Shown piece by piece: positions 9,145-18,400 of a stretch of 30,615 nucleotides of DNA. Source of the stretch: a virus; IMG/VR virus record IMGVR_UViG_3300030419_005624, positions 1 to 30,615 of that record. One strand, 5' to 3'. Positions within the stretch are counted from its first letter, which is position 1. Every line of letters begins with the position of its first letter. The notes beneath the pieces were generated by a model. It saw nothing but the letters and a program-made list of their open reading frames with translations, made no database searches and was not told the DNA's origin. The position numbers and the translations under genes were made by a program.

Positions 9145-10956
9145 TTAGAAAACCTTTACAAATTCGAAACAATATTCTTTTCTTGGTGTGCTTTCCCCAA
9201 TATTTATATTCGTATTTCCAGTGTGTAAGACCTTAACTTCGGTAAAATCAAGATCAACATCTGGTTCAGTAATTGCTGTTATAGTAATTTTTCTTTCTGT
9301 GAATGTGGTGAGACCTGTCACATCAACATAAAATTCATCTCCAACTTTAAGTTTTTTGTCCGTCATGACTCTAAGTTCATGCGAAGTGCCTCCGGTACTT
9401 TTTACTTTAACAATTCTACCACTGTTTTGGAATGCTGGGAATTTTCCATATATGTCTCCCAAAACGCTCGATTGAATATCAGAATCTGTTGACAACTGAT
9501 CACCTTCTCGCATCGTTTGACTTCCGGGTGTGGTGGCAGTAATAAGATAAGTGGCATTTTTTACAGATCCCTCATTAATATTCAGCCCCTGCCCTATTAT
9601 CCTACCGTCAAATTCCTTTGTTCCCTGCAAAATTCCAAATCTACTAAATTTTGTTTGTGGTGTATCACTATTTACAGATGTAATTTCTTCTGATGTGAGA
9701 CAAACTTTGGTTAATAATTTATTTACATTAAGAATCTCAACCAAATCTTTACTGAGACTCCCCTTTGTGTCAAGATTGACAAATAACCGAGAAGTTAAGG
9801 GACCACGCATGGCTGGATTTCCAGCAGGATTAACAATAGGATCAACTCTATGGTATCCCTGACCGTGACTATTTACATAGATCCCATCTATCACATATTT
9901 TTTGGTTCTTTCATCTGGATCTATAATTGTATGTGTGCTAAGTCTGACATCTCCACCGACTCCACCGTTATTTAAGTCTAGTTTTGGATTTTGCTCTGTT
10001 GTTATTAGATCACTGGATGTAATCCCAGACAAATCTATAAGGGCCGATAATATTCTACCATCATTGTCTTCAGAATCCTTCTGTATATTTCTTTGACTTA
10101 TGATTGTGGAATTTTTTGCGTAATTTTCACTATTCGCATCTATTTTTTCAATAAGACTTTGTATTTCTGTAGTAGCCGAACAGGATGCACATGTAGCTCC
10201 TTGTATGAAAACTCTCTCTTTGTTTAAAGAGTCCGAGATTTCTTTGCATCTATAGCATGGCATGGAAGAAAAACAGTCAAAAAGATTTCCACCAGTAATT
10301 TCCACTGATGTTATCGGATCATATTCTCTTGTCTTATTATAAAGACAACATGCACCAAGAACACCAGCAGATGAACCACATATGTCTGTTGCAAGACCAT
10401 TTAAACTATTTCCAGTATTGAATTCAGAAAACAAGTTTTCTAGTATAGGAACAGGAATCCAGTTCGAAGTTAAAAATTTACTAATAGTGTAGTCTACTTT
10501 AAAAAGAGCCATCCACGTATAACCGTCAGAATATTTGTGTATTCCCACCGAATGAGTCGGTTCTATTGTTGATGCAACTTGTAGTGACAGATCAGATCTA
10601 TTTTTATCGTTGTTACTCAAACACAAATATAATATACCATTACTAGCAAGAGCATAGTATGCGTATGATCCATCTTCTAGGTTTCCTTCACGAGAATTCC
10701 AATAGTTATATGGAGATCCTGATTTCCAGTCAACTCTTTGTATTACAGGTACAACATCTTTTCTTTTTATTCGTTTTACTAGACCTACTTCATTTGAAAT
10801 TCTATTTCTGTCATACGTCGTATTGGTATTCGTAGCATTTCCAGTATATCCACCCAAAAACAAAACTTGATGATGACCATCTGTTCCAACTAAATTATAT
10901 GCGTCCAGAACATTGCTGGAAGACATTGTATTTGTAACTGTTCTATTAGTAGCCAT
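9145..10956 (-). CDS. 8: Baseplate wedge protein gp8-like with cysteine-rich insertion
   Basis: Encodes 603 aa (T4 gp8 is 334 aa). Segments HHQVLFLGGYTGN, VVPVIQRVDWKSGSPYNYW, NGILYLCLSNND, VASTIEPTHSVGIHKYSDGY and TWMALFKVDYTISKFLTSNW reproduce the order of T4 gp8 blocks (F-V/I-T-F-G, VIPRRDW, YRCLDV, GTIEPGDGYVWEYLF). Between the two halves is a cysteine-rich stretch at about residues 195-260 (GACCLYNK, MPCYRCKE, ATCASCSA) that T4 gp8 lacks in this form; it may bind zinc or form disulfides. The C-terminal half includes beta segments such as YGKFPAFQNSGRIVKVKSTG. RBS AAGGAT precedes the ATG. gp8 forms the peripheral wedge with gp6 and gp7. Confidence 0.75.
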   Translation of the reverse strand: MATNRTVTNTMSSSNVLDAYNLVGTDGHHQVLFLGGYTGNATNTNTTYDRNRISNEVGLVKRIKRKDVVPVIQRVDWKSGSPYNYWNSREGNLEDGSYAYYALASNGILYLCLSNNDKNRSDLSLQVASTIEPTHSVGIHKYSDGYTWMALFKVDYTISKFLTSNWIPVPILENLFSEFNTGNSLNGLATDICGSSAGVLGACCLYNKTREYDPITSVEITGGNLFDCFSSMPCYRCKEISDSLNKERVFIQGATCASCSATTEIQSLIEKIDANSENYAKNSTIISQRNIQKDSEDNDGRILSALIDLSGITSSDLITTEQNPKLDLNNGGVGGDVRLSTHTIIDPDERTKKYVIDGIYVNSHGQGYHRVDPIVNPAGNPAMRGPLTSRLFVNLDTKGSLSKDLVEILNVNKLLTKVCLTSEEITSVNSDTPQTKFSRFGILQGTKEFDGRIIGQGLNINEGSVKNATYLITATTPGSQTMREGDQLSTDSDIQSSVLGDIYGKFPAFQNSGRIVKVKSTGGTSHELRVMTDKKLKVGDEFYVDVTGLTTFTERKITITAITEPDVDLDFTEVKVLHTGNTNINIGESTPRKEYCFEFVKVF

Positions 10957-10968
10957 TTTTTATCCTTT

Positions 10969-11481
10969 TCAATATCCAGTCGCTGGACATGAGTAACAAC
11001 ACTCCCGTGGATCATTTCCTGACGTTCCTGTCAATATGAAGAAATCACCAAGAGAAATAGCCCCAAAAGTAGATCCAGATATAATCGAATTGGACCAATC
11101 TGGATGTGCGTATGTGATCTCATTATATGTAGCCCCGGTGGCTCCACCAGACCAGCCAGGATACTCTGATCCAGAACACCCAACAGTCACACCCAAATCA
11201 GAAGTAGATGAAAGTTTGTATGGAAGATAATTGTGTATTATGGTAATTTCATTGAGACCAGTACCGCCAGTAGCACCATTTCCTGTACCAGTAAACGTTG
11301 ACATGGATTCATAACCACCAGAGCCATACTTAGAAAATTCAGTTCCAGTGACTGATTTTATAACTCTGTTTGCATTTTTAAAGCTTCTAGAATAACTTCT
11401 ACCAGATACTGGAGTTTCTCCAGTATCCTTTACGTCATCCGTAGTCTTCGAAAGTTTAGCTTCTCCGTCCCCTGCGTACAT
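10969..11481 (-). CDS. Unknown virion-cluster protein with C-terminal cysteine motif
   Basis: Encodes 170 aa. It is rich in Gly, Ser and Thr with beta-prone segments (LNEITIIHNYLPYKL, YNEITYAHPDWSNS, LGDFFILTG) and ends in PRECCYSCPATGY, a CC..C motif close to the C-terminus. I do not recognise the family. It lies between the gp7-type and gp8-like wedge genes, so a baseplate role is plausible. No strong Shine-Dalgarno is visible before the ATG, and a weak late-promoter-like octamer (AATAAATA) lies about 31 nt upstream inside the previous gene. Confidence 0.5.
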   Translation of the reverse strand: MYAGDGEAKLSKTTDDVKDTGETPVSGRSYSRSFKNANRVIKSVTGTEFSKYGSGGYESMSTFTGTGNGATGGTGLNEITIIHNYLPYKLSSTSDLGVTVGCSGSEYPGWSGGATGATYNEITYAHPDWSNSIISGSTFGAISLGDFFILTGTSGNDPRECCYSCPATGY

Positions 11482-11482
11482 G

Positions 11483-12346
11483 TTAGTCTATGTTTCTCAA
11501 TAAGTTGGTTGTATTTATTTCAAAATTCAGTTTCATTCCTACTGGATGTACTAGTCGCCTAAAAAGCATTTCTATATTTCTTTTATCTGCATCACTTAAA
11601 GGTATTCCATCATCAGTAAAATATGCCTTTACACTATATGTAAACATTTCACCAGTACCAGATTCAGCGGAACCAAGATCAACTTCCTGCCCTGCTCCTT
11701 CATTCAATCTATGATTTGAATCTGTTAGTCTCGATGAATTTGTTTTAAATGCCTCGGCAGCACCACCAATATCAATGGTACCATCTCCACTAAAATTATC
11801 GTCTGGAAATGTAACTTCAACGTAAACAAAATCTTTAAATAAAGTATTAAAGAAATGATATATTGATTGTTTTGTTCCTTTTGATGCGTAGAATACTTTT
11901 CTTATGTTTTTTATAAATTCTCTGCTTGTTGATACTGAAGCTATATCTTCTATTAATTTCAGATTTGGGGCATATGTTTTTGCCATAAGTCCAATAAACT
12001 CATCTGTAGTTTCATCTACATCATGTATGGATGACATTCTGTCATCAAGAACATACCCACTCCCAAATTCACAATACAACCATTTGTAATAATATTCAAT
12101 GAGAGTAACAAGTTTACTTTCGCCATTATTGTGCTTTTTTTGAATCCATCTAGGAAATTGATTGAGAACATCGAACGGTGGTCTACCTAAACAAGATTCT
12201 TTTATTTCAGATTCTGGTAACAGAGCATATGCCCTTTGTGAAGGGAACACGCTTGCTATATTGTCACGCATAGAAATTAAATTTGCAGAAGCAGATGCCC
12301 CAGCGGATGGGTTGTGTGTGGGATTTGATAACGTTGGTAAACTCAC
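11483..12346 (-). CDS. Baseplate wedge protein, gp7 N-terminal-type
   Basis: Encodes 287 aa from a GTG start at 12346, which overlaps the gp6 stop (GTGA). The central blocks KLVTLIEYYYKWLYCEFG, DETTDEFIGLMAKTYAPNL, SREFIKNIRKVFYASKGTKQ and SIYHFFNTLFKD are the pattern seen in large wedge proteins of marine T4-like phages at the gp7 position (a helical scaffold ahead of a 'RSKGT' turn). The C-terminus (DADKRNIEMLFRRLVHPVGM) also fits a wedge protein. T4 gp7 is about 1030 aa, so this is a much shorter version or only its N-terminal part; no continuation is seen in other frames, since the next gene is unrelated in sequence. Probable partner of gp6 in the (gp6)2-gp7 core. Confidence 0.68.
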   Translation of the reverse strand: MSLPTLSNPTHNPSAGASASANLISMRDNIASVFPSQRAYALLPESEIKESCLGRPPFDVLNQFPRWIQKKHNNGESKLVTLIEYYYKWLYCEFGSGYVLDDRMSSIHDVDETTDEFIGLMAKTYAPNLKLIEDIASVSTSREFIKNIRKVFYASKGTKQSIYHFFNTLFKDFVYVEVTFPDDNFSGDGTIDIGGAAEAFKTNSSRLTDSNHRLNEGAGQEVDLGSAESGTGEMFTYSVKAYFTDDGIPLSDADKRNIEMLFRRLVHPVGMKLNFEINTTNLLRNID

Positions 12347-14145
12347 AGCGTATTATCCAATCTAGAGGTTACATATAAATTGTGTGGAGCATATATGGTT
12401 TGATTTTGATTTGGTGCGTTAAAGTCTACGTCTGCACTGATTGTAATATTACCATAATCAATTGACGAATTAGAACCTAGATTTTGAACTTGCACCTCAC
12501 CAGTATCCCAATAGATATTACCAGCAGTCTGTAAACCAAAGTCCATCCACGAACCATTCGACATGAGAAATCCGGGCGCAGAGATCGCTGATCCCCACCC
12601 GATGTTAGGAAGTGGGAAGGGAGTATCGATTGTAACTTGACTCAAATCATACCAGATCGTACCGTCCGTGGCAGAATCAGGTTGTTCAGTAAAAACCTCG
12701 GGAATTAATGACGCAGTAGAATAAGAGTTACGATCCATCTTATTTTTAAAGAACATTTTGCTTTGTGCAAAATTGCGGGGATTTCCAGTGATACTTAAGG
12801 TCGCTGAACTAAATGCACGCCCACCATTATTCGCGAATACATCTGAACTTATATCACTAAAACCATTCGGAAATAGAGAATTAAATGTGCTTATTTCTTG
12901 TTGCGTTGGATTTGAAATTCTTGCAACTAATTCCCCAGAAGTCAGTGGAAAATAAAGAAGTGTTAGTCCAGCAACAGACTTAGTTTTTAAATTATTAAAA
13001 AACGTAGTTCTTTCGCTTTCTGATGGCGCAGATCCATCCGAATTTACATATGATACATATACCTCACCCGCAGATCCGACCGCGGTCTCCACATCTGATA
13101 TATCATCACCCTGATCGTTCGTATAACTCAGATGTGCAAGATTTCCAATGTCTTCATGACCGAACGCACTTATCTTAGCTTGATCACTTTCCATACCTAA
13201 TATCGCTGCACCAATAGTTCTATAATCTTCTGCCGTCACTGCTCTGTTTTGTGCTGCAAAAAATCTAGGAGCAAAGAATTTAATAGTTTCTGGATTCGGT
13301 GAATTGAATCCACCAGAAGAAAGAACTGTGGCTTCTGCTGTTTGTATATTTGAATCTGTAGTTGAAAAAATACCAGTAATGTTATTACCCAATGCGCCGT
13401 TAGAAGAAAAATATGAGACAGTAACCACATCTCCGGGAGATACACCTTTACCGATTATTTGACCCGATTCTGTTTCAGTTAAGCCACCCATACGAATAAC
13501 ATACCCGTCTTTACTTGGTTCTACAAAATACACTTCACTGAATGCATTTAGATCTGCATCAATTCCCTCTTGTTTTCTCCACTCCTCGCCATTCACCTTT
13601 ACGATAATACCAATGGGATCAACAGTAGTATCAAAAATAGTAATTTTTTGGTTATCAAGATCAATGTTTACTGGTGCGTCTAGAACCAATTCTTTTGCTT
13701 CGTAAAAGGTTCCAACTGCACTTGGTGTAGTTGCAGATGATAAAATAATTGGATCTAAATTATAAAAAGTCCTACTTGTACCAGATGCATCAACACCAAC
13801 CAATCGCAATCCATATCTACCAAATTCCGCATTTGACGAACCTTCCACTCCGGTGAGTGTAACCTGTACAGTCGCACTCCTCCTATGAGGTACGACATAA
13901 CCGAGTGGTTTTGCTAATGAAATCAAAGATTCTGTTCTTTGTGCAGTGTCCAGAAAAGCTTCATTCGCTTGCATATTCGAATAGAAAGCATAATACATCG
14001 TATTATACGCCATCAGATCGACTATAGTTGAGAGAATGGAACCATCGAAATTGTAATCTTTCAGTTCCTCTTGCCCTGAAAGAAAGGTTTTAAGTTCACC
14101 CCGAATTTCATCATAATCCAATTTTCCCAATTGTATTTGAGACAT
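12343..14145 (-). CDS. 6: Baseplate wedge protein gp6-like
   Basis: Encodes 600 aa (T4 gp6 is 660 aa). The N-terminus LDYDEIRGELKTFLSGQEE, then KDYNFDGSILSTIVDLMAYN, MQANEAFLDTAQRTESLISL and AKPLGYVVPHRRSATVQV is the diagnostic gp6 / baseplate-J-like N-terminal domain. The middle carries the 'FFAPRFFAAQNRAVTAEDYR' block typical of this family (about residues 290-315). gp6 dimers link wedges into the inner iris of the baseplate and rearrange at contraction. It starts 1 nt after gp25 and its stop overlaps the next gene (GTGA), so 25-6-7 form a translational unit. Confidence 0.92.
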   Translation of the reverse strand: MSQIQLGKLDYDEIRGELKTFLSGQEELKDYNFDGSILSTIVDLMAYNTMYYAFYSNMQANEAFLDTAQRTESLISLAKPLGYVVPHRRSATVQVTLTGVEGSSNAEFGRYGLRLVGVDASGTSRTFYNLDPIILSSATTPSAVGTFYEAKELVLDAPVNIDLDNQKITIFDTTVDPIGIIVKVNGEEWRKQEGIDADLNAFSEVYFVEPSKDGYVIRMGGLTETESGQIIGKGVSPGDVVTVSYFSSNGALGNNITGIFSTTDSNIQTAEATVLSSGGFNSPNPETIKFFAPRFFAAQNRAVTAEDYRTIGAAILGMESDQAKISAFGHEDIGNLAHLSYTNDQGDDISDVETAVGSAGEVYVSYVNSDGSAPSESERTTFFNNLKTKSVAGLTLLYFPLTSGELVARISNPTQQEISTFNSLFPNGFSDISSDVFANNGGRAFSSATLSITGNPRNFAQSKMFFKNKMDRNSYSTASLIPEVFTEQPDSATDGTIWYDLSQVTIDTPFPLPNIGWGSAISAPGFLMSNGSWMDFGLQTAGNIYWDTGEVQVQNLGSNSSIDYGNITISADVDFNAPNQNQTIYAPHNLYVTSRLDNTL

Positions 14146-14146
14146 A

Positions 14147-14569
14147 TTAAGCCCTCTCTACTATTATTGTAAGTCCATCTGCGATTTCAGTTGTGTCTCC
14201 CTGAGCTAAATCTTGACCTAAAGTTTTTACTTTATACTTTAACTCAAAGTAAGCTGTATCATCAGTGCTCAAGTTTTCCAAATATACAAAATCCTCATAC
14301 TTAACTCTAGGATCAAGTTTATTGATTGTTGTCTCTATTCTATTTTTCAATGTGATGGTAGTAAGAAATGATCCTTGTTGCTCAAACATAAAATTATCAA
14401 TCTCACTACCAAAAAACGGATCGAAAGGTTTTTCGCCCTTCCTTGTCAATAGGATATTTTGAACAGACTGACGTATTGCATGTAAGTCTTTTTTTGTAGA
14501 TGCATCCCCGGTAAAAGAATTTTTAGCGAGATCAACATCAAGATCAGAATATGTTATTTCTACTGCCAT
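14147..14569 (-). CDS. 25: Baseplate wedge protein gp25-like
   Basis: Encodes 140 aa (T4 gp25 is 132 aa). The core DLHAIRQSVQNILLTRKGEK followed by PFDPFFGSEIDNFMFE is the signature of the gp25 family (T4 gp25, P2 gpW, TssE), which bridges the central hub to the wedge and nucleates the sheath. A late promoter (TATAAATA) at 14576-14583 lies only 6 nt before the ATG and no Shine-Dalgarno is visible, so a transcript from that promoter would begin at or next to the start codon. The start is fixed by the conserved N-terminus length. Confidence 0.93.
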   Translation of the reverse strand: MAVEITYSDLDVDLAKNSFTGDASTKKDLHAIRQSVQNILLTRKGEKPFDPFFGSEIDNFMFEQQGSFLTTITLKNRIETTINKLDPRVKYEDFVYLENLSTDDTAYFELKYKVKTLGQDLAQGDTTEIADGLTIIVERA

Positions 14570-14575
14570 ATATTG

Positions 14576-14583
14576 TATTTATA
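14576..14583 (-). promoter_or_regulatory. T4-type late promoter abutting gp25 start
   Basis: Minus strand reads TATAAATA, a perfect T4 late -10 element, with only six bases between its last A and the gp25 ATG. A second similar octamer (TATAAATT) lies about 12 bases further upstream, partly in the spacer after the hub gene. With normal T4 late-promoter spacing the start site would fall on or very near the ATG, giving a leaderless message. Confidence 0.65.
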
Positions 14584-14590
14584 ATTCAAT

Positions 14591-15481
14591 TTATAAATCC
14601 TCCCCAAACAATTCCTCTTCTACGTCTGATTGTATTGAACTTTTTTCTTCCCATGTTCCTTTGGTGTCTCGTATTAGAGTTACTACATTTTTATGAAACC
14701 CCGTTGAGGGTATTGCAAAAACTATTTTAACAACCAACCATGTTCCCGTTAATGAATTTGTATCATCTGCGCTAGAACTGCCGAGTATTTCAATAAAATC
14801 ACCAACCTTCAACTTAAGATTTCCAGGCATAGATCCAACAGCGATCTGCGCTGTGTATAGATTCATTAATGATTTTCTTATGAGGGGTGTTTTTCTTGGC
14901 GTATCCCAGAAAGTAGAATACGTTCTAGCAGTTCTTATATATTCTGCAAATCGAGAATCCCTCAAATATGAATCATCACCCGACTGATCTGTCATTTCTG
15001 AATATGGATTATCACAATCACAGTTCAAAGGATTGTGTGGTGTGGGTGGAAGACATCCCAGATAGTTATCTGGGTTTTCAGATAACTCTCGACGAATTTC
15101 TTCACACTCATTGGTATCCAATTCTGCATAATCCATCTCATCGTTCATTGGTTCTCGGAAAAGAGGAACTTTTGATGCTAGATCTGCAAACGGAGGTAAT
15201 TCATTTGGATCCCGATCTTCTTTTGCAGCACCCAAGTGTTCTGATTTGTGACATCTACATAGAGCTTCATATTCTGGTAGATAATCTGTTGCATCACCAA
15301 CACGAGGATCTTCTCCACCAGGCATGTATGTTTCCCACTTACCTTCAGTAGCACAAGATGAATTATCAGTAGGACCACTCTTTTTCAAACAAACATATTC
15401 ATGTTCACCGATGATTATTGGTTCTGCTTCTACTTTATTTTCGACGGTTTTGTTTGTGTATATTCTTTTTCTTTTTGACAT
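14591..15481 (-). CDS. Baseplate hub protein with gp27-type C-terminal barrel
   Basis: Encodes 296 aa. The N-terminal two thirds are hydrophilic with scattered cysteine pairs (CRCH, CDCD) and many acidic residues, without a recognisable fold. From about residue 180 comes a beta-barrel-like unit: SLMNLYTAQIAVGSMPGNL, KLKVGDFIEILG, SLTGTWLVVKIVFAI and FHKNVVTLIRDTKG. This order (small-to-large barrel strands, 'G..IEI', 'L.G.W.V..I.H/F', 'VTL.RD') is what the end of gp27/gpD-type hub proteins looks like. The upstream 1045-aa gene carries the gp27-like N-terminal domain, so the hub may be split over two genes. Start ATG overlaps the upstream stop by one base (TAATG). Assignment is inference from pattern. 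Confidence 0.55.
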   Translation of the reverse strand: MSKRKRIYTNKTVENKVEAEPIIIGEHEYVCLKKSGPTDNSSCATEGKWETYMPGGEDPRVGDATDYLPEYEALCRCHKSEHLGAAKEDRDPNELPPFADLASKVPLFREPMNDEMDYAELDTNECEEIRRELSENPDNYLGCLPPTPHNPLNCDCDNPYSEMTDQSGDDSYLRDSRFAEYIRTARTYSTFWDTPRKTPLIRKSLMNLYTAQIAVGSMPGNLKLKVGDFIEILGSSSADDTNSLTGTWLVVKIVFAIPSTGFHKNVVTLIRDTKGTWEEKSSIQSDVEEELFGEDL

Positions 15482-18400
15482 TACGGCTGATCTCCCTCGT
15501 CACCATCGTCTTCTTCTGGTATTTGATAATTACTCATATATGGACCGAATTCCACGACTCCCTCACAATTACCGTCGTGTGCATTTTCAACATCAAACAT
15601 ATAAATTGGAGTTTCTATTGTAGTCGTCTCAGCTTCTGATGTTGATATTGGCCAAGTGCAATCTTGACCATATTTTTTAACTCTTGTTGTTATAATTTCA
15701 GGATCTAATTCGTCTTCTTCTTTAATTAGCACCTGCAAATCTTCTATCTTCCCACCAAATGGTTTTGGTAAATTATCAGTACCAAATATTTTGTTGACTA
15801 AAATGAAAATACCATTTTCCCTACTAACACCTTCTTCGTTTTTAATTGATGCTGGGAAAATGCTGGTATTCTGAGATCCACCTTCTCCTTCACCACCTTC
15901 TCCTTCACCACCTTCTCCTTCACCACCTTCTCCTTCGCCGCCTTCTTCTTCCTCTTCCTCTTCGGGGTCGGGGCAATCAAATGGAAGGTCTTCAAATGGA
16001 AGCGGTAGTTCATATTCAGATTTTAAAATTGGTGTAAGTCGAACGATTCTTCCCAATAATTCACTTTCCTTTGATGATTCATCTTGGTAACTTTCATCTG
16101 GTGGTGATATAGTTTCATTTGGGTCATTTATTTCTGGGTTTGGTGATGCGGTGGTTGGATTTTGACCAAATACAGCCCCGACAGGCATTACAGAGAATGA
16201 TTCTGGATGATTGGGATAGTCTACACCATACATGTTAGTGCCAGGATTCACCCAAGTCCAATAATTAGAAAGTTCATTTAAATTCCATGCAACGTTGTTT
16301 CCACGAGCAAAAAATCCTTCAACAACACCTTCTTTGATTTTACATCTATTCCCTGCAAATCCCTCTCCGTCTGGGGACTGTAATTCATTGGCAATACTTC
16401 CATAATCACTTGCCGCTATTGGTAACGTAAAGCTTGTATGATAAGGCAGAGTCGCAATAACTTCGTCTGTTTCTTCATCTCGCTCAACAAAAAATTGAAT
16501 TCCCTTTGGAATCGCATAGTAATTTGCGTTCTTATTTGGATTTATGTTAAACCATTCTAGATGATCATGATTTAATTGATATAAATTATTTGTATCGTTT
16601 GGTTGAGCCTCACCGAGTGGATTTAAAGTTCGTTGATCGTATCTTTCATACACTCTCTTTGGTGAACCATCAGTATGGTATGCGTCACATGGTCTACCCA
16701 AGAAATCTTTTCCGCTTGGTTCGGGAGCTTCTTCGCCTCCCCCCTCACCACCTTCACCCTCTTCTATTTGTATTGTGGCATTATAATTTAATGTTGGATC
16801 CCACTTTGGAACTATTTCTACTGGGTAGAATGCATATCTGTATATTGGCCAATAAAGCATGTCGTGTGTAAAGGAATTGTCCGCAGGTCCCTCTTCCCCA
16901 CCCGTTTCATATGGAACTGGGCCACCTCCGATTGCTACTTCACCTAAATCTGTGTTACTGTATTTTCCCGGTGTTTCTACTCCAACCAAAACAGCAAACG
17001 TATCATCGGATTCACTTGGTCCCTCGGAGCAACACATGGAATATCTGTAATAGTTCCAATGTTGTTTTAATGTTGTTAGTAAAGAATATGCTAGTCGTTT
17101 TCTTTTCAATCTATATCTAATTGATCTTAGATTAAACAAAAGATTCGCATCTAATGGTGTTATATCAAACATCGTTTGCCACATTATGTCTTGGTTTTTA
17201 CCTTCGACATAAGAATATTGATCATTCACCGTAGGTGTTGGGTTATTATATTGACTAAAATTAAACCACCCGTAAATGTCGTCATATATCTGATTAATTT
17301 CTGGGCTAAATAATTTTTCGTCTTCTAGGTCTGCTACTTGTTGTGTTCCTATGAGAACCGAATTTCTTTTGAACAAAGCAAAATTTTCACTGGCTTCTTG
17401 TTCTTCTTCATCCATAGGATCTAGTATCACATCCTGCATACATGGACCTACGGGAAGACCAAGAAAATCACATCTATAGTCGAAGTTTATGTCTCGCTCT
17501 CTTAGCTTGAATCCGATTGGATCAGTATCATGGAATTGAGCCCCGGCTTTTATTTGTGCCCTATAATCATCTGTCCATGCTGGATTGTCTTGTAGAAGTT
17601 GTTCATAATTATCACCCTCAACCACCGGGAGATGATTAATGAGAACATTTTCTTTGAGATCAGCATTACCAATGCCATCATATATGCTATTATAGTTTGG
17701 TTCTACTAATTTATACTTTGAAGCAAACACACCTGAATTTACCAAATCATCAATATCAAATCCCTTTACACTTTTAACAGAATCAAATCTATATAAGTCA
17801 CCTTCATCTGATGATAACTGATATCTCCAGTATCCTTTTTGTTCTAAATATCTTTCTTTGATCAAAGATGTCATACTCTTAAAATACCATTTATTAAAAT
17901 CTTGCCAGAAAAAGTAATTTGGTGCATTAAGAGCGGAGTCAATTGCATTTTCCGCTAAATTATTAATCAATCGATCAACATTCAATTCCTTCACAACCTT
18001 GCCCCATGGATAAAGAAAATATCTTGGGCGTAACCAAACCCAATTTCTAGTTTTATCAATTTCCATGGGTTCTTTTGCTGTTGTTTGTCTTTCGATTTGA
18101 GATTCATATGGTTTTCCATCAAAATAATTTGGAGCTAATTGTTCCGACACATATTGGTGTATTGGTCCAACCCATTCATCATCACCAAATTCCCTGTCTT
18201 CTGGATAAACCTGCACATCTTCATATGAAGCAAAATCAACTTGATATAGCCTATTTGTTGATTCGCCCATTTGTAAATACATTCCAGGCATTTGATTTGA
18301 AACTAACTGTATTGATGTGATATAAAACTGTAATTCCGTAAAAGAGTCATCGATGCCTGGAGTTGAAAATGCAATTTTTAATTTTCCACCTGTACGCAAA

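Noticed and set aside
15798-16037. ORFs on other frames over the 15-nt repeats (71 aa minus, 63 aa plus)
   Set aside because: Low-complexity shadows of the Glu/Gly linker in the hub gene.
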